A DNA stretch of 64,000 nt from JBGTGG01 sp964398945 (GTDB lineage Bacteria > Bacteroidota > Bacteroidia > Cytophagales > Cyclobacteriaceae), in assembly GCA_964398945.1 (NCBI GenBank), contig CAYNOT010000012.1, positions 1 through 64,000 on the forward strand, written 5' to 3'. Below the pieces are notes generated by a model. The model saw nothing but the letters and a program-made list of their open reading frames with translations. It was not told where the DNA came from and searched no databases. Shown here one piece after another: positions 52,369 through 62,339 of this stretch. Position 1 is the stretch's first letter, and each line of letters starts with the position of its first letter. A program made the translations under genes and the position numbers.

Positions 52369-53529
52369 TTAATATTTAACCTTCGTCCATTTTCGGTTTG
52401 AGTTCGAAGATTTGATAACCGTATCAATGAATGCCATCCCCCGGATCCCATCTTCAACATCAGGAAAATCAAACTTTGCGGCATTGATTTTTTTTCCGGG
52501 CTTGTAGGCTTTAACAGCACGGGCAAAGGCTAAGTAAATATTTGCAAATGCTTCCAGGTACCCTTCCGGATGACCGGCCGGTGTGCGGCAATTTTGTTTC
52601 GCGGCATCACTCAAATAACCTTGCCCGGCACGAAGGATTTCTTTGGGCTTGTCCAACCATTTCATCACCAACGAATTCGGTTCTTCCTGGCGCCAGGTCA
52701 ACCCACCCTTCTCACCGTACACCCGAATGTTCAAATCATTTTCTTCGCCAGCCGCTACCTGCGTTGCCAACAAAACCCCGGTTGCCCCATTGGCAAATTT
52801 TAAAAGCATCGAGCTATCATCGTCAAGCTTTCTTCCTTTCACTGTAATGTTCAACAAGGCATTGATCTCGGTAATAGCTGAACCGGAAATATATTCCGCC
52901 AGGTTAGCAGCATGTGTTCCGATGTCGCCTATTGCACCACCTGCACCAGACTTCGATGGATCGGTTCGCCATCCCGCTTGTTTGTTCCCTGATTTCTCAA
53001 GATTGGTGGACAACCATCCTTGTGGATATTCGACATATACCTTTCTCACTTTTCCAATGGCACCGCTTTTAACAAGTGCTTTCGCCTCTTTCACCATTGG
53101 ATAACCTGTGTAGGTGTGTGTGAGAGCAAGCACCAATCCTGTTTTATCGACAATCTTTTTTAATTCCTTTGCCTCTTGTAAAGAAAAAGTGATGGGCTTA
53201 TCCATAATAACATGGAACCCATTTTCAAGTGCCATTTTTGCAGGCGCGAAATGAACATGGTTTGGCGTAACAATCGAAACGAAATCCATCCGGACATCTT
53301 CAGGAAGTTCCTTTTCTTTTAGGATCATCTCCTCAAAACTTCCATACACCCGTGAAGGGTCTAAAAATAAATCCTGTCCTGTGGATATTGATTTCTGTGG
53401 GCTGCTGCTAAAAGCACCACATACCAATTCGATTTGGCCATCCAATGCTGCAGCTTTTCGGTGAACGGCCCCGATAAATGCATCGGAACTTCCACCAATC
53501 ATGCCCATGCGTAAACGTCTGTCTTTCAT
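52369..53529 (-). CDS. Gfo/Idh/MocA family oxidoreductase
   Basis: A 386-residue NAD(P)-dependent oxidoreductase. The N-terminal Rossmann fold starts MGMIGGSSDAFIGAVHRKAA, and the signature EKP is replaced by MDKPITFSL (Lys of the catalytic motif kept). The C-terminal part has GGAIGDIGTHAANLAEYISG with the catalytic Asp/His. No Tat or Sec signal is seen. It is the first gene of a minus-strand operon that continues to 46767 with gaps of 26 bp or less. Confidence 0.93.
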   Translation of the reverse strand: MKDRRLRMGMIGGSSDAFIGAVHRKAAALDGQIELVCGAFSSSPQKSISTGQDLFLDPSRVYGSFEEMILKEKELPEDVRMDFVSIVTPNHVHFAPAKMALENGFHVIMDKPITFSLQEAKELKKIVDKTGLVLALTHTYTGYPMVKEAKALVKSGAIGKVRKVYVEYPQGWLSTNLEKSGNKQAGWRTDPSKSGAGGAIGDIGTHAANLAEYISGSAITEINALLNITVKGRKLDDDSSMLLKFANGATGVLLATQVAAGEENDLNIRVYGEKGGLTWRQEEPNSLVMKWLDKPKEILRAGQGYLSDAAKQNCRTPAGHPEGYLEAFANIYLAFARAVKAYKPGKKINAAKFDFPDVEDGIRGMAFIDTVIKSSNSNRKWTKVKY

Positions 53530-53621
53530 TTTAAATTTAATTCAATCTTCAAACCTAAAGATATGAATTTACGCAAAAACACTACCCTAATGGCACACTA
53601 AGTTCATCCTTTTTATGACGC

Positions 53622-55097
53622 TCAATATTTGGCAGGTTCCCCTTTTTTCGGCAACGTCTTTTTAATGAATTCACGGATGTCATCGTTCGCGTTCGCCAGA
53701 TCTTCTGCACGTAAATACATCATGTGCCCACTGCGATAGCCTTTAAAACTCAACCGGTTTTTTAACCTTCCACTCGGATCAAGGTTCCACATTGTATATT
53801 TCGCATCGAAATAGGTGGTGGCCCCATCGAAGTAGCCGGATTGTACCATTACATTGAGATATGGGTTTTGCGCCATCGCCTGGCGAAGGTTTTCACCTGT
53901 ATTGTCGCCACTCCTGTCCCACGGATGTACAGGGCCGAACATGTTGTATTTGATGTCGGTCTTATAGTTTAAATGTTCACGCACATAATAATTGATGGCG
54001 GGTGTAAAAGAGTGCAGCCATGAAGTAAGTTCTGAATTATAGTCCGGACGATCACCACCGGTTTTTCTATCAATTCCTAAGTAACGGGAATCAAGCCGGC
54101 CAACCGTATAGCCTTTGTCCCTCAGCAAATCTTTCCAGAAATAAGAAGTTGAAACATCAAGGTTCTGCGAAAGAATAGATTGCTCGGAAAGCCCGGAATA
54201 GTATGCCATTTTTGAAGCCACTTCTTTTCGTTTTGCGTCCGGCAGGAAACCGCCCATTGCAATTGCAGGAAGCAATTCATTGATTGCATACGTTTCTACT
54301 TCCGGCAATAATTGGTCGAGGTCTTTTTGTTGCAATGTTGGATTCAACGCTTTTTGATACCAGGCTGCCGCAGCGAAATAGGGCAAGCGGTTTGCAATAT
54401 CAACAGGGCCATCACGCTCAATACCCAGCCCTGTTGGTGAAACCAAAATAACACCATTCAAATACATCCATTGTGCATTTTGCAATTGAAGTGCTAAACC
54501 TGAAACACGGGTTGTGCCATAACTTTCCCCGATCAAATATTTTGGGGATTGCCACCTGGTTTTGCGTGTCACAAATGTATTGATCCACTCCGCTAAATAT
54601 TTTATGTCTGCGTTCACACCAAAGAAATCTGATTTCTTTGCCTCCTTGTCAAGGATTCGTGAATAGCCTGTATTTACAGGATTGACATACACGATATCAG
54701 CAATATCCAAAATTGAATGTGGATTTTCTTTTACCCCATACGGTTGGATCGGATATCCTTCGGAATCAATTTCCAATACCCTTGGTCCTGTGTACGCGAT
54801 GTGCATCCAAACAGATGCTGAACCGGGGCCTCCATTAAAAGAAATCACCAGCGGCCGGGAAGCCTGGTCTTTTATACCGTCACGTTCATAGTACGTATAA
54901 AAAAGGGATGCAACGACTTTACCTTCCTCATTCCAAACAGGCTGTGTGCCAGTGGTAGCGGTGTATGCAAAACGTTGACCCTTTACGGTAACTTCATGTT
55001 TGGTAACGACTGAAGATTCAGCTTCCAACTCCCGGTTTTGTGCCGAGGCTGAAAAACAAATAAGAAGTATGAGTGAAAGTGTATAAAAGCGGTTCAT
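53622..55097 (-). CDS. serine carboxypeptidase-like protein (peptidase S10)
   Basis: A 491-residue exported alpha/beta hydrolase with a signal peptide (ending SASA). The S10 marks are FNGGPGSASVWMH (oxyanion hole), the nucleophile in LIGESYGTTR, and the C-terminal His in YRSGHMMYLR; the Asp lies near SGYFDGATTY. Bacteroidota S10 members are abundant exported peptidases with unproven substrates. It is transcribed alone, between the MocA operon and xylA. Confidence 0.9.
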   Translation of the reverse strand: MNRFYTLSLILLICFSASAQNRELEAESSVVTKHEVTVKGQRFAYTATTGTQPVWNEEGKVVASLFYTYYERDGIKDQASRPLVISFNGGPGSASVWMHIAYTGPRVLEIDSEGYPIQPYGVKENPHSILDIADIVYVNPVNTGYSRILDKEAKKSDFFGVNADIKYLAEWINTFVTRKTRWQSPKYLIGESYGTTRVSGLALQLQNAQWMYLNGVILVSPTGLGIERDGPVDIANRLPYFAAAAWYQKALNPTLQQKDLDQLLPEVETYAINELLPAIAMGGFLPDAKRKEVASKMAYYSGLSEQSILSQNLDVSTSYFWKDLLRDKGYTVGRLDSRYLGIDRKTGGDRPDYNSELTSWLHSFTPAINYYVREHLNYKTDIKYNMFGPVHPWDRSGDNTGENLRQAMAQNPYLNVMVQSGYFDGATTYFDAKYTMWNLDPSGRLKNRLSFKGYRSGHMMYLRAEDLANANDDIREFIKKTLPKKGEPAKY

Positions 55098-55187
55098 ACG
55101 AATAGGTTAGGTTTGAAATTGAATTACGGCTTCAAATTACCAATAATAAAATTCCAGCCCTTTCCGCTTATGGAAAATCCCGCGCAT

Positions 55188-55225
55188 AAAAAAACTGGTG
55201 CACCTCAAACCAAAGGCGCACCAGT
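55188..55225 (-). terminator. terminator of xylBA
   Basis: On the minus strand ACTGGTGCGCCT pairs with AGGTGCACCAGT (11/12) around TTGGTTTG, followed by TTTTTTT. It lies 34 bp after the xylA stop. Confidence 0.85.
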
Positions 55226-55258
55226 ATGTTCAATCCAAACTAACCAAACCGTTAGTAC

Positions 55259-56587
55259 CTAAATTGCATTATTGATCAGGTTTTCAAAATACTCCTGACG
55301 ACCACTGATTTGTTCGGGCTCGCCCGCTTTCAATGCCAAAGAACGCAGTTGCTCCAACGACAATTTGCCGCGCTCAAATTGCTTGCCTTTTCCATTGTCA
55401 AAAGAACGGTAGCGGTCTTTACGAAGCTTTTGATACTCACCGTCTTTCAGGATTTTATTCGCTGCAAGTAAAGCCCTCGCAAACATGTCCATTCCGCCAA
55501 TGTGTGCATGGAAAATATCTTCCAGGTCGGTTGAGTTTCTTCTGGTCTTTGCATCGAAATTGATACCCCCGGTTTTGAACCCGCCTGCTTCCACAATTAC
55601 CAACATGCACTCAATCAACTCAGTAATATTGTTCGGAAACTGATCGGTATCCCATCCATTTTGGTAATCACCCCGGTTGGCATCCATGCTTCCAAGCAAT
55701 CCTGCATCAGCAGCTACTTGTAATTCATGTTGGAAGGTGTGTTGTGCCAATGTAGCATGGTTGACTTCCAGGTTCAATTTAAAATCAGCCAGCAAATCAA
55801 ACTCTTGTAAAAAACCGATCACAGTTGCGGCATCAAAATCATATTGATGTTTGCTTGGCTCCATTGGTTTTGGCTCAATCAAAAACGTACCCTTAAAACC
55901 AATCTTTCTTCCATAGTCTTTCGCCATGTGAAGGAACTGTGCCATGTGCTCGCGTTCCCGTTTCATATCGGTATTGAGCAATGAAAGATAGCCTTCCCTT
56001 CCACCCCAGAAAACATAGTTCGCACCACCCAATGCAACCGTAGCATCCAGTGCATGCTTCACTTGAGATGCCGCATGGCATACCACCTCGAAATTTGGGT
56101 TGGTGGCAGCACCGTTCATGTAGCGTGGATTAGAGAATAAATTTGCAGTTCCCCAAAGAAGTTTTACACCAGACTCTTTTTGCTTTTGCTTTGCGTAGTC
56201 AACGAGTATTTGTAAACGTTTTTCTGATTCTTTTAAGGTGGGCGCTTCATCCACCACATCGTAATCATGGAAGCAATAAAACGGGGCACCAAGTTTAGTA
56301 ATAAATTCAAACGCAGCATCCATTTTATCTTTCGCGCGTTGCACAGGGTCCGGGTTTGTCAACCATGGAAAATCTTTTGTCGGTGCACCAAACGGATCAC
56401 CACCTGTTCCACAGAAGGTATGCCAGTAAGAAATTGCAAAACGGAAATACTCTTCCATTGTTTTCTTGCCCACCTTCGCTTTCGGATTATAGTATTTGAA
56501 TGCCAGTGGATTATCCGAGTCCTTTCCTTCAAATTTAATTTTGGAAATGGACTTAAAATATTTTTCGTCTCCGGTTATTACTTTCAT
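55259..56587 (-). CDS. xylA: xylose isomerase
   Basis: A 442-residue class II xylose isomerase converting xylose to xylulose. Landmarks: FCFHDYDVVDEAP (catalytic His/Asp region), WGTANLFSNPRYMNGAATNP, YVFWGGREGY, LIEPKPMEPSKHQYDFDA (metal ligand Glu), NLEVNHATLAQHTFQHEL and GSMDANRGDYQNGWDTDQFP. The ATG at 56587 is preferred over a TTG two codons upstream. xylB is 8 bp upstream, and both leave through the terminator at 55188. Confidence 0.97.
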   Translation of the reverse strand: MKVITGDEKYFKSISKIKFEGKDSDNPLAFKYYNPKAKVGKKTMEEYFRFAISYWHTFCGTGGDPFGAPTKDFPWLTNPDPVQRAKDKMDAAFEFITKLGAPFYCFHDYDVVDEAPTLKESEKRLQILVDYAKQKQKESGVKLLWGTANLFSNPRYMNGAATNPNFEVVCHAASQVKHALDATVALGGANYVFWGGREGYLSLLNTDMKREREHMAQFLHMAKDYGRKIGFKGTFLIEPKPMEPSKHQYDFDAATVIGFLQEFDLLADFKLNLEVNHATLAQHTFQHELQVAADAGLLGSMDANRGDYQNGWDTDQFPNNITELIECMLVIVEAGGFKTGGINFDAKTRRNSTDLEDIFHAHIGGMDMFARALLAANKILKDGEYQKLRKDRYRSFDNGKGKQFERGKLSLEQLRSLALKAGEPEQISGRQEYFENLINNAI

Positions 56588-56595
56588 AATCAAAA

Positions 56596-58095
56596 TTAGT
56601 TTAATAGTTGTTTGTTCAATATTTGCTTCCAGTTTTCATACGCCTTGATGTATTCTTCTGTCATTTTAGCATCCGGTACATATTTTCTTAAAACCGCCAG
56701 TCCATCAAAAGCTTCTTCTACATTTTTAAAATAGCCAAGTCCTACACCGGCACCCCGTGCAGCACCTTGCGCACCGTCTGTGTTCACCAGTTCAATGGTA
56801 GCCCCGGTCACGTTGCAAAACGTTTCACAGAAAACATCACTTAAGAACATATTGGCCTGGCCTGCGCGGATGGTTTTTGCTTTGATCTTAATACTATTGA
56901 GGATTTCAAATCCATACGCAATAGAAAACACGATACCCTCTTGTGCGGCCCTGCACAGATGGGCATTTGTATGCCGGGTGAGGTTTAATCCATGGAAACT
57001 GGCATTTAGGTTTTTGTTTTCAAGCATACGCTCGGCACCATTTCCAAACGGCAATATCGAAAGGCCATCCGAACCAATCGGTGCGCTTTCTGCAAGGTCA
57101 TTCATCTCTTGATAAGAAAGCATGCTCCCGTTAACCGATAGCGTTTTACGCAACCAGCTATTCAAAATACCGGTTCCGTTTACGCACAGCAAAACACCAT
57201 ACCGATGATCGGATTCAGAATCGTTTACGTGGATAAATGTATTGACCCTCGACAAAACATCACCTGTGGGTTTATCAACAATCCCATAGATGACCCCAGA
57301 TGTTCCTGCGGTTGCCGCAATCTCCCCCGGGTTTAATACTTTTAGTGAAAATGCATTGTTGGGTTGATCCCCTGCCCGATACGTTATTGGTGTGCCGGGT
57401 TTCAAGCCTAAAAAGCCTGCTGCCTTTTCTGTTAGTTTGCCCTGTTCTGCAAAAGTCGGTACAACATCCGGAATTAAATTTTTATCAATACCGTAATATT
57501 CCAACAGCTCATCAGGAACATTCCCCGACTCATAGTCCCACAGTACCCCTTCCGAAAGACCAGAGGCGGTGGTGTTGATTTGATCAGTCATTCGCATGGC
57601 CAGGTAATCGCCCGGGAGCATCATCTTATGGATACTCGCATAAACCGAAGGTTCATTTTCTTTCACCCATTTCAACTTGGAAGCTGTAAAATTCCCCGGT
57701 GAATTTAAAAGCCTGTTCATACAGTACTTTTCGCCCAATTGCCGGTAGGCATCTTGTCCGATTTCTACGGCCCGGCTATCGCACCAAATGATGCTTGGGC
57801 GCAACACATTTCGATTTGAATCCACCAGCACCAAGCCATGCATCTGATAGGCAATTCCAATTGCTTTGATGGCTTGCGGATCAACCTTAAACCCTTTCAG
57901 TACACCTTGTGTTGCCAGGATCGCATTCAACCACCAAACTTCAGGATCTTGCTCTGCCCAGCCATTTTGCGGGCTGGAGATTTCCATTTCAACGGCCGGG
58001 GAAATAAAGGATGATACTGTCTTTCCTGTAGCTGCCTCAATCAATGAAACTTTAATGGAAGAACTCCCTAAATCATATCCTAAAAAATAATCCAT
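56596..58095 (-). CDS. xylB: xylulokinase (FGGY family)
   Basis: A 499-residue carbohydrate kinase phosphorylating xylulose. N-terminal YFLGYDLGSSSIKVSLI and GWAEQDPEVWW, MHGLVLVD, the DYLAMRMT region, and a C-terminal GGY-like block RAGQANMFLSDVFCETFCNVTGATIEL then DGAQGAARGAGVG are as expected. Gene context with xylA fixes the assignment. A perfect 11-bp dyad (58116-58126) lies 21 bp before the start. Confidence 0.95.
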   Translation of the reverse strand: MDYFLGYDLGSSSIKVSLIEAATGKTVSSFISPAVEMEISSPQNGWAEQDPEVWWLNAILATQGVLKGFKVDPQAIKAIGIAYQMHGLVLVDSNRNVLRPSIIWCDSRAVEIGQDAYRQLGEKYCMNRLLNSPGNFTASKLKWVKENEPSVYASIHKMMLPGDYLAMRMTDQINTTASGLSEGVLWDYESGNVPDELLEYYGIDKNLIPDVVPTFAEQGKLTEKAAGFLGLKPGTPITYRAGDQPNNAFSLKVLNPGEIAATAGTSGVIYGIVDKPTGDVLSRVNTFIHVNDSESDHRYGVLLCVNGTGILNSWLRKTLSVNGSMLSYQEMNDLAESAPIGSDGLSILPFGNGAERMLENKNLNASFHGLNLTRHTNAHLCRAAQEGIVFSIAYGFEILNSIKIKAKTIRAGQANMFLSDVFCETFCNVTGATIELVNTDGAQGAARGAGVGLGYFKNVEEAFDGLAVLRKYVPDAKMTEEYIKAYENWKQILNKQLLN

Positions 58096-58115
58096 GGCGC
58101 AAAGTATAACTTATA

Positions 58116-58126
58116 GTCATTATGAC
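58116..58126. promoter_or_regulatory. candidate operator upstream of xylBA
   Basis: GTCATTATGAC is a perfect palindrome 21 bp upstream of the xylB start codon. Its position suits repression of xylBA. No regulator gene is adjacent, and the identity of the binding protein is unknown. Confidence 0.4.
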
Positions 58127-58230
58127 CAAAAAGTAAGGGTAAACTTTTTCAAACAAGGACTTTTTCCAATTAATTTTCCTTACGGGTTTTTAATTTAGAT
58201 ATAATAAAATTTCCGAGCGAAAAATATATC

Positions 58231-59154
58231 TTACCGTGAAAGCAGGGCCGCTCCCAGCACTCCGGCACTGTCACCCAAATACGGTTTTACGATTGGTGTT
58301 TCCAGTTGAGGATTGAAGACATGCTGTCGCACCGCTTCCACACCCAGATCATAAAGAAAATCCACATTGCCAACCCCACCCCCAATGATCACGACATCGG
58401 GATCAAGGATGTTGATGACCGTGCTCAGGCCTAATCCAAAATATTTTACAAGCCGTTGGATAGCCTTTTGTGCCGTAGGATCTACTTTGGATTCTGCAAG
58501 GGCCGCAATCTCCTTAAAGGATTTTCGATTACCGGTAAACTGGTAATAATAACGCTCCAATGCTTTTCCTGAAATAATTGTCTCAACACATCCTTCTTTG
58601 CCGCAATAGCACTTTCCTCCGGATTCATCGAGATAGTTATGACCCCATTCCCCGGCAATTCCTTGTTTTCCTGAGATTATCTTTCCATCGATGACGATAC
58701 CGCCACCAACCCCTGTACCCAGGATAACGCCAAAAACATTGCGTGCCTCCGGATACTCATCCTTTACAACACCCATTAACGTTTCGGCAAGTGCAAAACA
58801 ATTCGCATCATTTTCCAGCACAATGGTAGTTCCCAACAACTTTTCTAAATCCTCCTTTAGTGGCTTACCATTAATACAGGTAGTATTACTATTCTTGATA
58901 CTGCGCGTAACCGGATCAAGGCTTCCCGGTGCTGAGATACCGATCTTGTCGGGGATCCCGCCAGCAACTTCCTTCATTTGGTTGACGAGCAGGGCAACCT
59001 GCTTAAGAATATGTTCATATCCCTTTTCAGCTTCTGTTGGCACACGCTCGCGAAACAACGGATCACCTTTTAAATTAGACTTCATCAGAACACCTTCAAT
59101 TTTGGTCCCGCCTAAATCAATGCCCCATAAAATTTTTCCAAGCTTTTTAGCCAT
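58231..59154 (-). CDS. ROK family sugar kinase
   Basis: A 307-residue ROK kinase, second in the window. Phosphate motif WGIDLGGTKIEGVLM, ENDANCFALAET, GTGVGGGIVIDGK, and the zinc cluster CYCGKEGCVE. Start ATG at 59154 (MAKKLGKIL). It lies 52 bp downstream of glpD on the same strand, so it may be cotranscribed with the glycerol genes. Substrate unknown: glucokinase, fructokinase or N-acetyl sugar kinase are all possible. Confidence 0.88.
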   Translation of the reverse strand: MAKKLGKILWGIDLGGTKIEGVLMKSNLKGDPLFRERVPTEAEKGYEHILKQVALLVNQMKEVAGGIPDKIGISAPGSLDPVTRSIKNSNTTCINGKPLKEDLEKLLGTTIVLENDANCFALAETLMGVVKDEYPEARNVFGVILGTGVGGGIVIDGKIISGKQGIAGEWGHNYLDESGGKCYCGKEGCVETIISGKALERYYYQFTGNRKSFKEIAALAESKVDPTAQKAIQRLVKYFGLGLSTVINILDPDVVIIGGGVGNVDFLYDLGVEAVRQHVFNPQLETPIVKPYLGDSAGVLGAALLSR

Positions 59155-59206
59155 ACCTATTTGCGCCTTCTGTCGAATCCCGCAAAATAGTGAATTCAAT
59201 TAAATT

Positions 59207-60856
59207 TTACCGGGTGTTGATTCCCTTAAACTGGGTGGCTGCGCGAATGGCATTCTGGAGCTGTTCCTGCTCATTTTCATACTGGACAGCATCCCATTTG
59301 TAGAGTCCTTTGAACGTCAACGAGATTGGTTCGACCAGCATTTTCGCCCTATTGATATCAAAAAAGAGCATTCCCGTGCGCCTGATGAAAAAATCAACCA
59401 AGGTCAGTGTCATTTCAAAATGGATGCAATACCATGCTTCGGCTTTGGCAAGTGTTTCCGAATTGAATGCTGGAAAAGTTTGTTGGAGATGATCGAGTAT
59501 AGCCGTTGTATTTTTACCATAGTTATAGACGAGGTATCGGGCATACTTTTCAAGATCGTGGTGCTTGAGCCTTGCCGTTATATCCTCCAGATAACCCCTT
59601 ACCTCAATCGGTTCATCAAAATCAGCTCCTACTAATTTTAGATTTTTGGTATTGCATTCTTGCAACGTCAACGCTTCAAAATGTTTTTCTATTACCAGGT
59701 CCACTATCCTTTCTGCCATCTTCCGATATCCGGTAAGTTTCCCACCGGCAATTGAGAGGAGCCCACTTTTCGATTCGAATATTTCATCTTTTCTGGAAAG
59801 TTCAGAAGGCGATTTTCCGTCTTCATGGATCAACGGCCGTAACCCGGCCCAACTGGATTGAATGTCTTCCATCAACAAATTGACATCGGGAAAAGATTCA
59901 TTCACGCCATTGATCAAGTACGCAACATCTTCTGTTGTTGCATGTACTTCATCTTTATCACCATCATAATTTGTATCGGTAGTGCCAATGTATGTGATGT
60001 TATTTCTGGGAATGGCGAAAATCATCCGGCCATCAGGGATGTCAAAATAGATTGATTGTTGTACGGGGAATTTTGCACGGTCCACGACAATGTGTACTCC
60101 TTTTGTAAGGCGCAATGTTTTTCCTTTTTTTGAGCCATCCAGTTCGCGGAGGTCATCAACCCAGGGCCCGGTTGCATTGACAACAACTTTTGCCGACACT
60201 TCAAAATCTTCGTTGGTAAAAAAATCATGTGCTATTACTCCTGCTGTTTTTTTAGCCTGGGCCTGAAAGCCTTTTACCTGGGCATAATTCAGAATATCAC
60301 ATCCTTGCTCCACTGCCTTTTTAATGATTTCAATGGTAAGCCGGGCATCATCTGTCCGGTATTCTGCATAAAGCCCACCGCCTTTAACATCTTTTGGATC
60401 GAGCAACGGTTCCGCTTTGATGGTTTGCATCCTGGTCAGCATTTTTCGTTGGTCAGCCTCCTGGACACCCGCCAGCCAATCGTAAAGCTTCAAACCAAGC
60501 GAAGTAAGGATGCTTCCGAACCCGCGCTTTTCCCGCAACGGCAATAGCATTTTTTCGGCAATAACCAGATGGGGTGCAAGTTTGTGCAGAATGGCGCGTT
60601 CACTGCCCACCTCTTTTACAAGTCCAAATTCCAACTGCTTCAAATACCGAAGGCCGCCATGGATCAATTTGGTGGACCGGCTGCTGGTCCCAAAAGCAAA
60701 ATCACTTTTTTCAAGCAGGGCTGTTTTTAAACCTCTTGATGCAGCATCCAGTGCAATACCTGCACCGGTAATCCCCCCACCGATAATCAATAAATCATAG
60801 TGGGTACCCGCAAGTCTTGTTTTAATTTCCGGCCGCTGGAGGAACGAGAATTTCAT
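59207..60856 (-). CDS. glpD: aerobic glycerol-3-phosphate dehydrogenase
   Basis: A 549-residue FAD enzyme oxidising glycerol-3-phosphate to dihydroxyacetone phosphate at the membrane. FAD motif YDLLIIGGGITGAGIALDAASRG, FAFGTSSRSTKLIHGGLRYL, the second GlpD signature near GGKLTGYRKMAERIVDL, and the C-terminal DAO_C domain. The true start is the ATG at 60856, overlapping the glpK stop in ATGA. The frame can be extended to 60895 but that lies inside glpK. Confidence 0.96.
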   Translation of the reverse strand: MKFSFLQRPEIKTRLAGTHYDLLIIGGGITGAGIALDAASRGLKTALLEKSDFAFGTSSRSTKLIHGGLRYLKQLEFGLVKEVGSERAILHKLAPHLVIAEKMLLPLREKRGFGSILTSLGLKLYDWLAGVQEADQRKMLTRMQTIKAEPLLDPKDVKGGGLYAEYRTDDARLTIEIIKKAVEQGCDILNYAQVKGFQAQAKKTAGVIAHDFFTNEDFEVSAKVVVNATGPWVDDLRELDGSKKGKTLRLTKGVHIVVDRAKFPVQQSIYFDIPDGRMIFAIPRNNITYIGTTDTNYDGDKDEVHATTEDVAYLINGVNESFPDVNLLMEDIQSSWAGLRPLIHEDGKSPSELSRKDEIFESKSGLLSIAGGKLTGYRKMAERIVDLVIEKHFEALTLQECNTKNLKLVGADFDEPIEVRGYLEDITARLKHHDLEKYARYLVYNYGKNTTAILDHLQQTFPAFNSETLAKAEAWYCIHFEMTLTLVDFFIRRTGMLFFDINRAKMLVEPISLTFKGLYKWDAVQYENEQEQLQNAIRAATQFKGINTR

Positions 60857-62334
60857 TCCACCCACCCTTTTGTGCGTTCGATTGCTTTCAACCAACCAGA
60901 ATAGAGTTTTTCCCGGTTCGCCTTTTCCATTTCCGGTTTGAAAAGTTTAGCGATCTTCCTGTTTTGCAGGATGTCCTCTTTTTTCCAAAGCCCTACCTGA
61001 ATTCCTGCTAAATATGCAGCACCATAAGCTGTTGATTCAACGAGCGTTGGACGCTCCACTTCAACATCCAGTATATCTGCCTGAAACTGCATCAGCATGT
61101 TATTGGCGGAGGCACCTCCATCTACTTTCAGCATTTTGATATCAAGCTTGGAATCCTTTTTCATGGCCTCCAGTACATCTTTGGTTTGATAGGCCATCGA
61201 TTCAAGTGTGGCCTTGATAATATGGTCTTTGCCCGTATCACGTGTTAAGCCAAAGATGGCACCGCGTGCATACATATCCCAATATGGTGCCCCTAATCCT
61301 GCGAAAGCAGGAACAACATACACATCATTGTGACCAAGTGCCTTCATGGCAAAGTATTCGGAATCCTGGGATTGGTCAATCAGATGCAACCCATCACGAA
61401 GCCATTGTACGGCCGCCCCCGCAATAAATACACTTCCTTCCAGCGCGTACTCAACTTTACCATCCAAACCCCAGGCGATGGTGGTAATCAGCCCATGGTC
61501 GGAAAGCTTCAAATCCGTTCCGGTATTCATCAACATAAAACATCCGGTACCATAGGTGTTCTTGACCTCGCCCGGCTCAAAACATGCCTGGCCAAACAAA
61601 GCTGCCTGTTGGTCCCCGGCAATGCCTCCAATGGGAATAGCAGTTCCTTCATGGATCCAATCGCCAAAATGAGCGGCTGATGCTTTTACCTCGGGCAATA
61701 ATGTTTTCGGTATGGTAAGTTCAGTCAATAATTTTTCATCCCATCTTAGTGCTTTGATATTGTAGAGCATCGTGCGCGATGCATTCGAATAATCGGTACA
61801 ATGTGATTGGCCACCTGTCAAATTCCAGACGAGCCAGGTGTCAATTGTCCCGAAAAGCAAATCGCCTTTTTCGGCTTTTGCCCTTGCCCCCTCAACGTTG
61901 TCTAATATCCACTTGATTTTTGTCCCTGAAAAGTACGAGTCAATCACCAGGCCCGTATTGTTTTTTACATAACCCGACAATTCTTTTGCCTTCAATTCTT
62001 CACAAATGCTTGCCGTCCGTTTGTCTTGCCAGACGATTGCATTGTAAATCGGTTGCCCGGAATTTTTATCCCAGATAACAGTCGTCTCGCGTTGGTTTGT
62101 AATGCCAATCCCTTTTATGTCTTTTATCGAAACTTTGCTTTCGCGAACCACTTTTAAAAGTGTTTCCATCTGGGTAGATAAAATCTCCATCGGGTCATGC
62201 TCCACCCACCCCGAAGCGGGGAAGATTTGGGTGAACTCTTGTTGGGAAGCGGCAACAATTTCAGCTTTCTCATTAAACAAGATGGTTCTTGAACTGGTTG
62301 TTCCCTGATCGAGTGCAATGATGAAAGAAGGCAT
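60853..62334 (-). CDS. glpK: glycerol kinase
   Basis: A 493-residue FGGY kinase making glycerol-3-phosphate. Landmarks: IIALDQGTTSSRTILFN, GWVEHDPMEI, GIGITNQRETTVIWDK, the catalytic block DYSNASRTMLYNI, GGIAGDQQAALFGQACF, and the second FGGY signature KVDGGASANNMLMQFQADIL. It is 5 bp downstream of glpF and overlaps glpD by 4 bp. Confidence 0.98.
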   Translation of the reverse strand: MPSFIIALDQGTTSSRTILFNEKAEIVAASQQEFTQIFPASGWVEHDPMEILSTQMETLLKVVRESKVSIKDIKGIGITNQRETTVIWDKNSGQPIYNAIVWQDKRTASICEELKAKELSGYVKNNTGLVIDSYFSGTKIKWILDNVEGARAKAEKGDLLFGTIDTWLVWNLTGGQSHCTDYSNASRTMLYNIKALRWDEKLLTELTIPKTLLPEVKASAAHFGDWIHEGTAIPIGGIAGDQQAALFGQACFEPGEVKNTYGTGCFMLMNTGTDLKLSDHGLITTIAWGLDGKVEYALEGSVFIAGAAVQWLRDGLHLIDQSQDSEYFAMKALGHNDVYVVPAFAGLGAPYWDMYARGAIFGLTRDTGKDHIIKATLESMAYQTKDVLEAMKKDSKLDIKMLKVDGGASANNMLMQFQADILDVEVERPTLVESTAYGAAYLAGIQVGLWKKEDILQNRKIAKLFKPEMEKANREKLYSGWLKAIERTKGWVE

Positions 62335-62339
62335 AGAAA

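Noticed and set aside
58100..58108. -7-like TATACTTTG before xylB
   Set aside because: It would place the transcription start at or inside the start codon, and the spacing between TA and TTTG is three bases instead of two.
60857..60895. Longer glpD start inside glpK
   Set aside because: The ATG at 60856 overlaps the glpK stop as ATGA and begins just before the conserved FAD domain.
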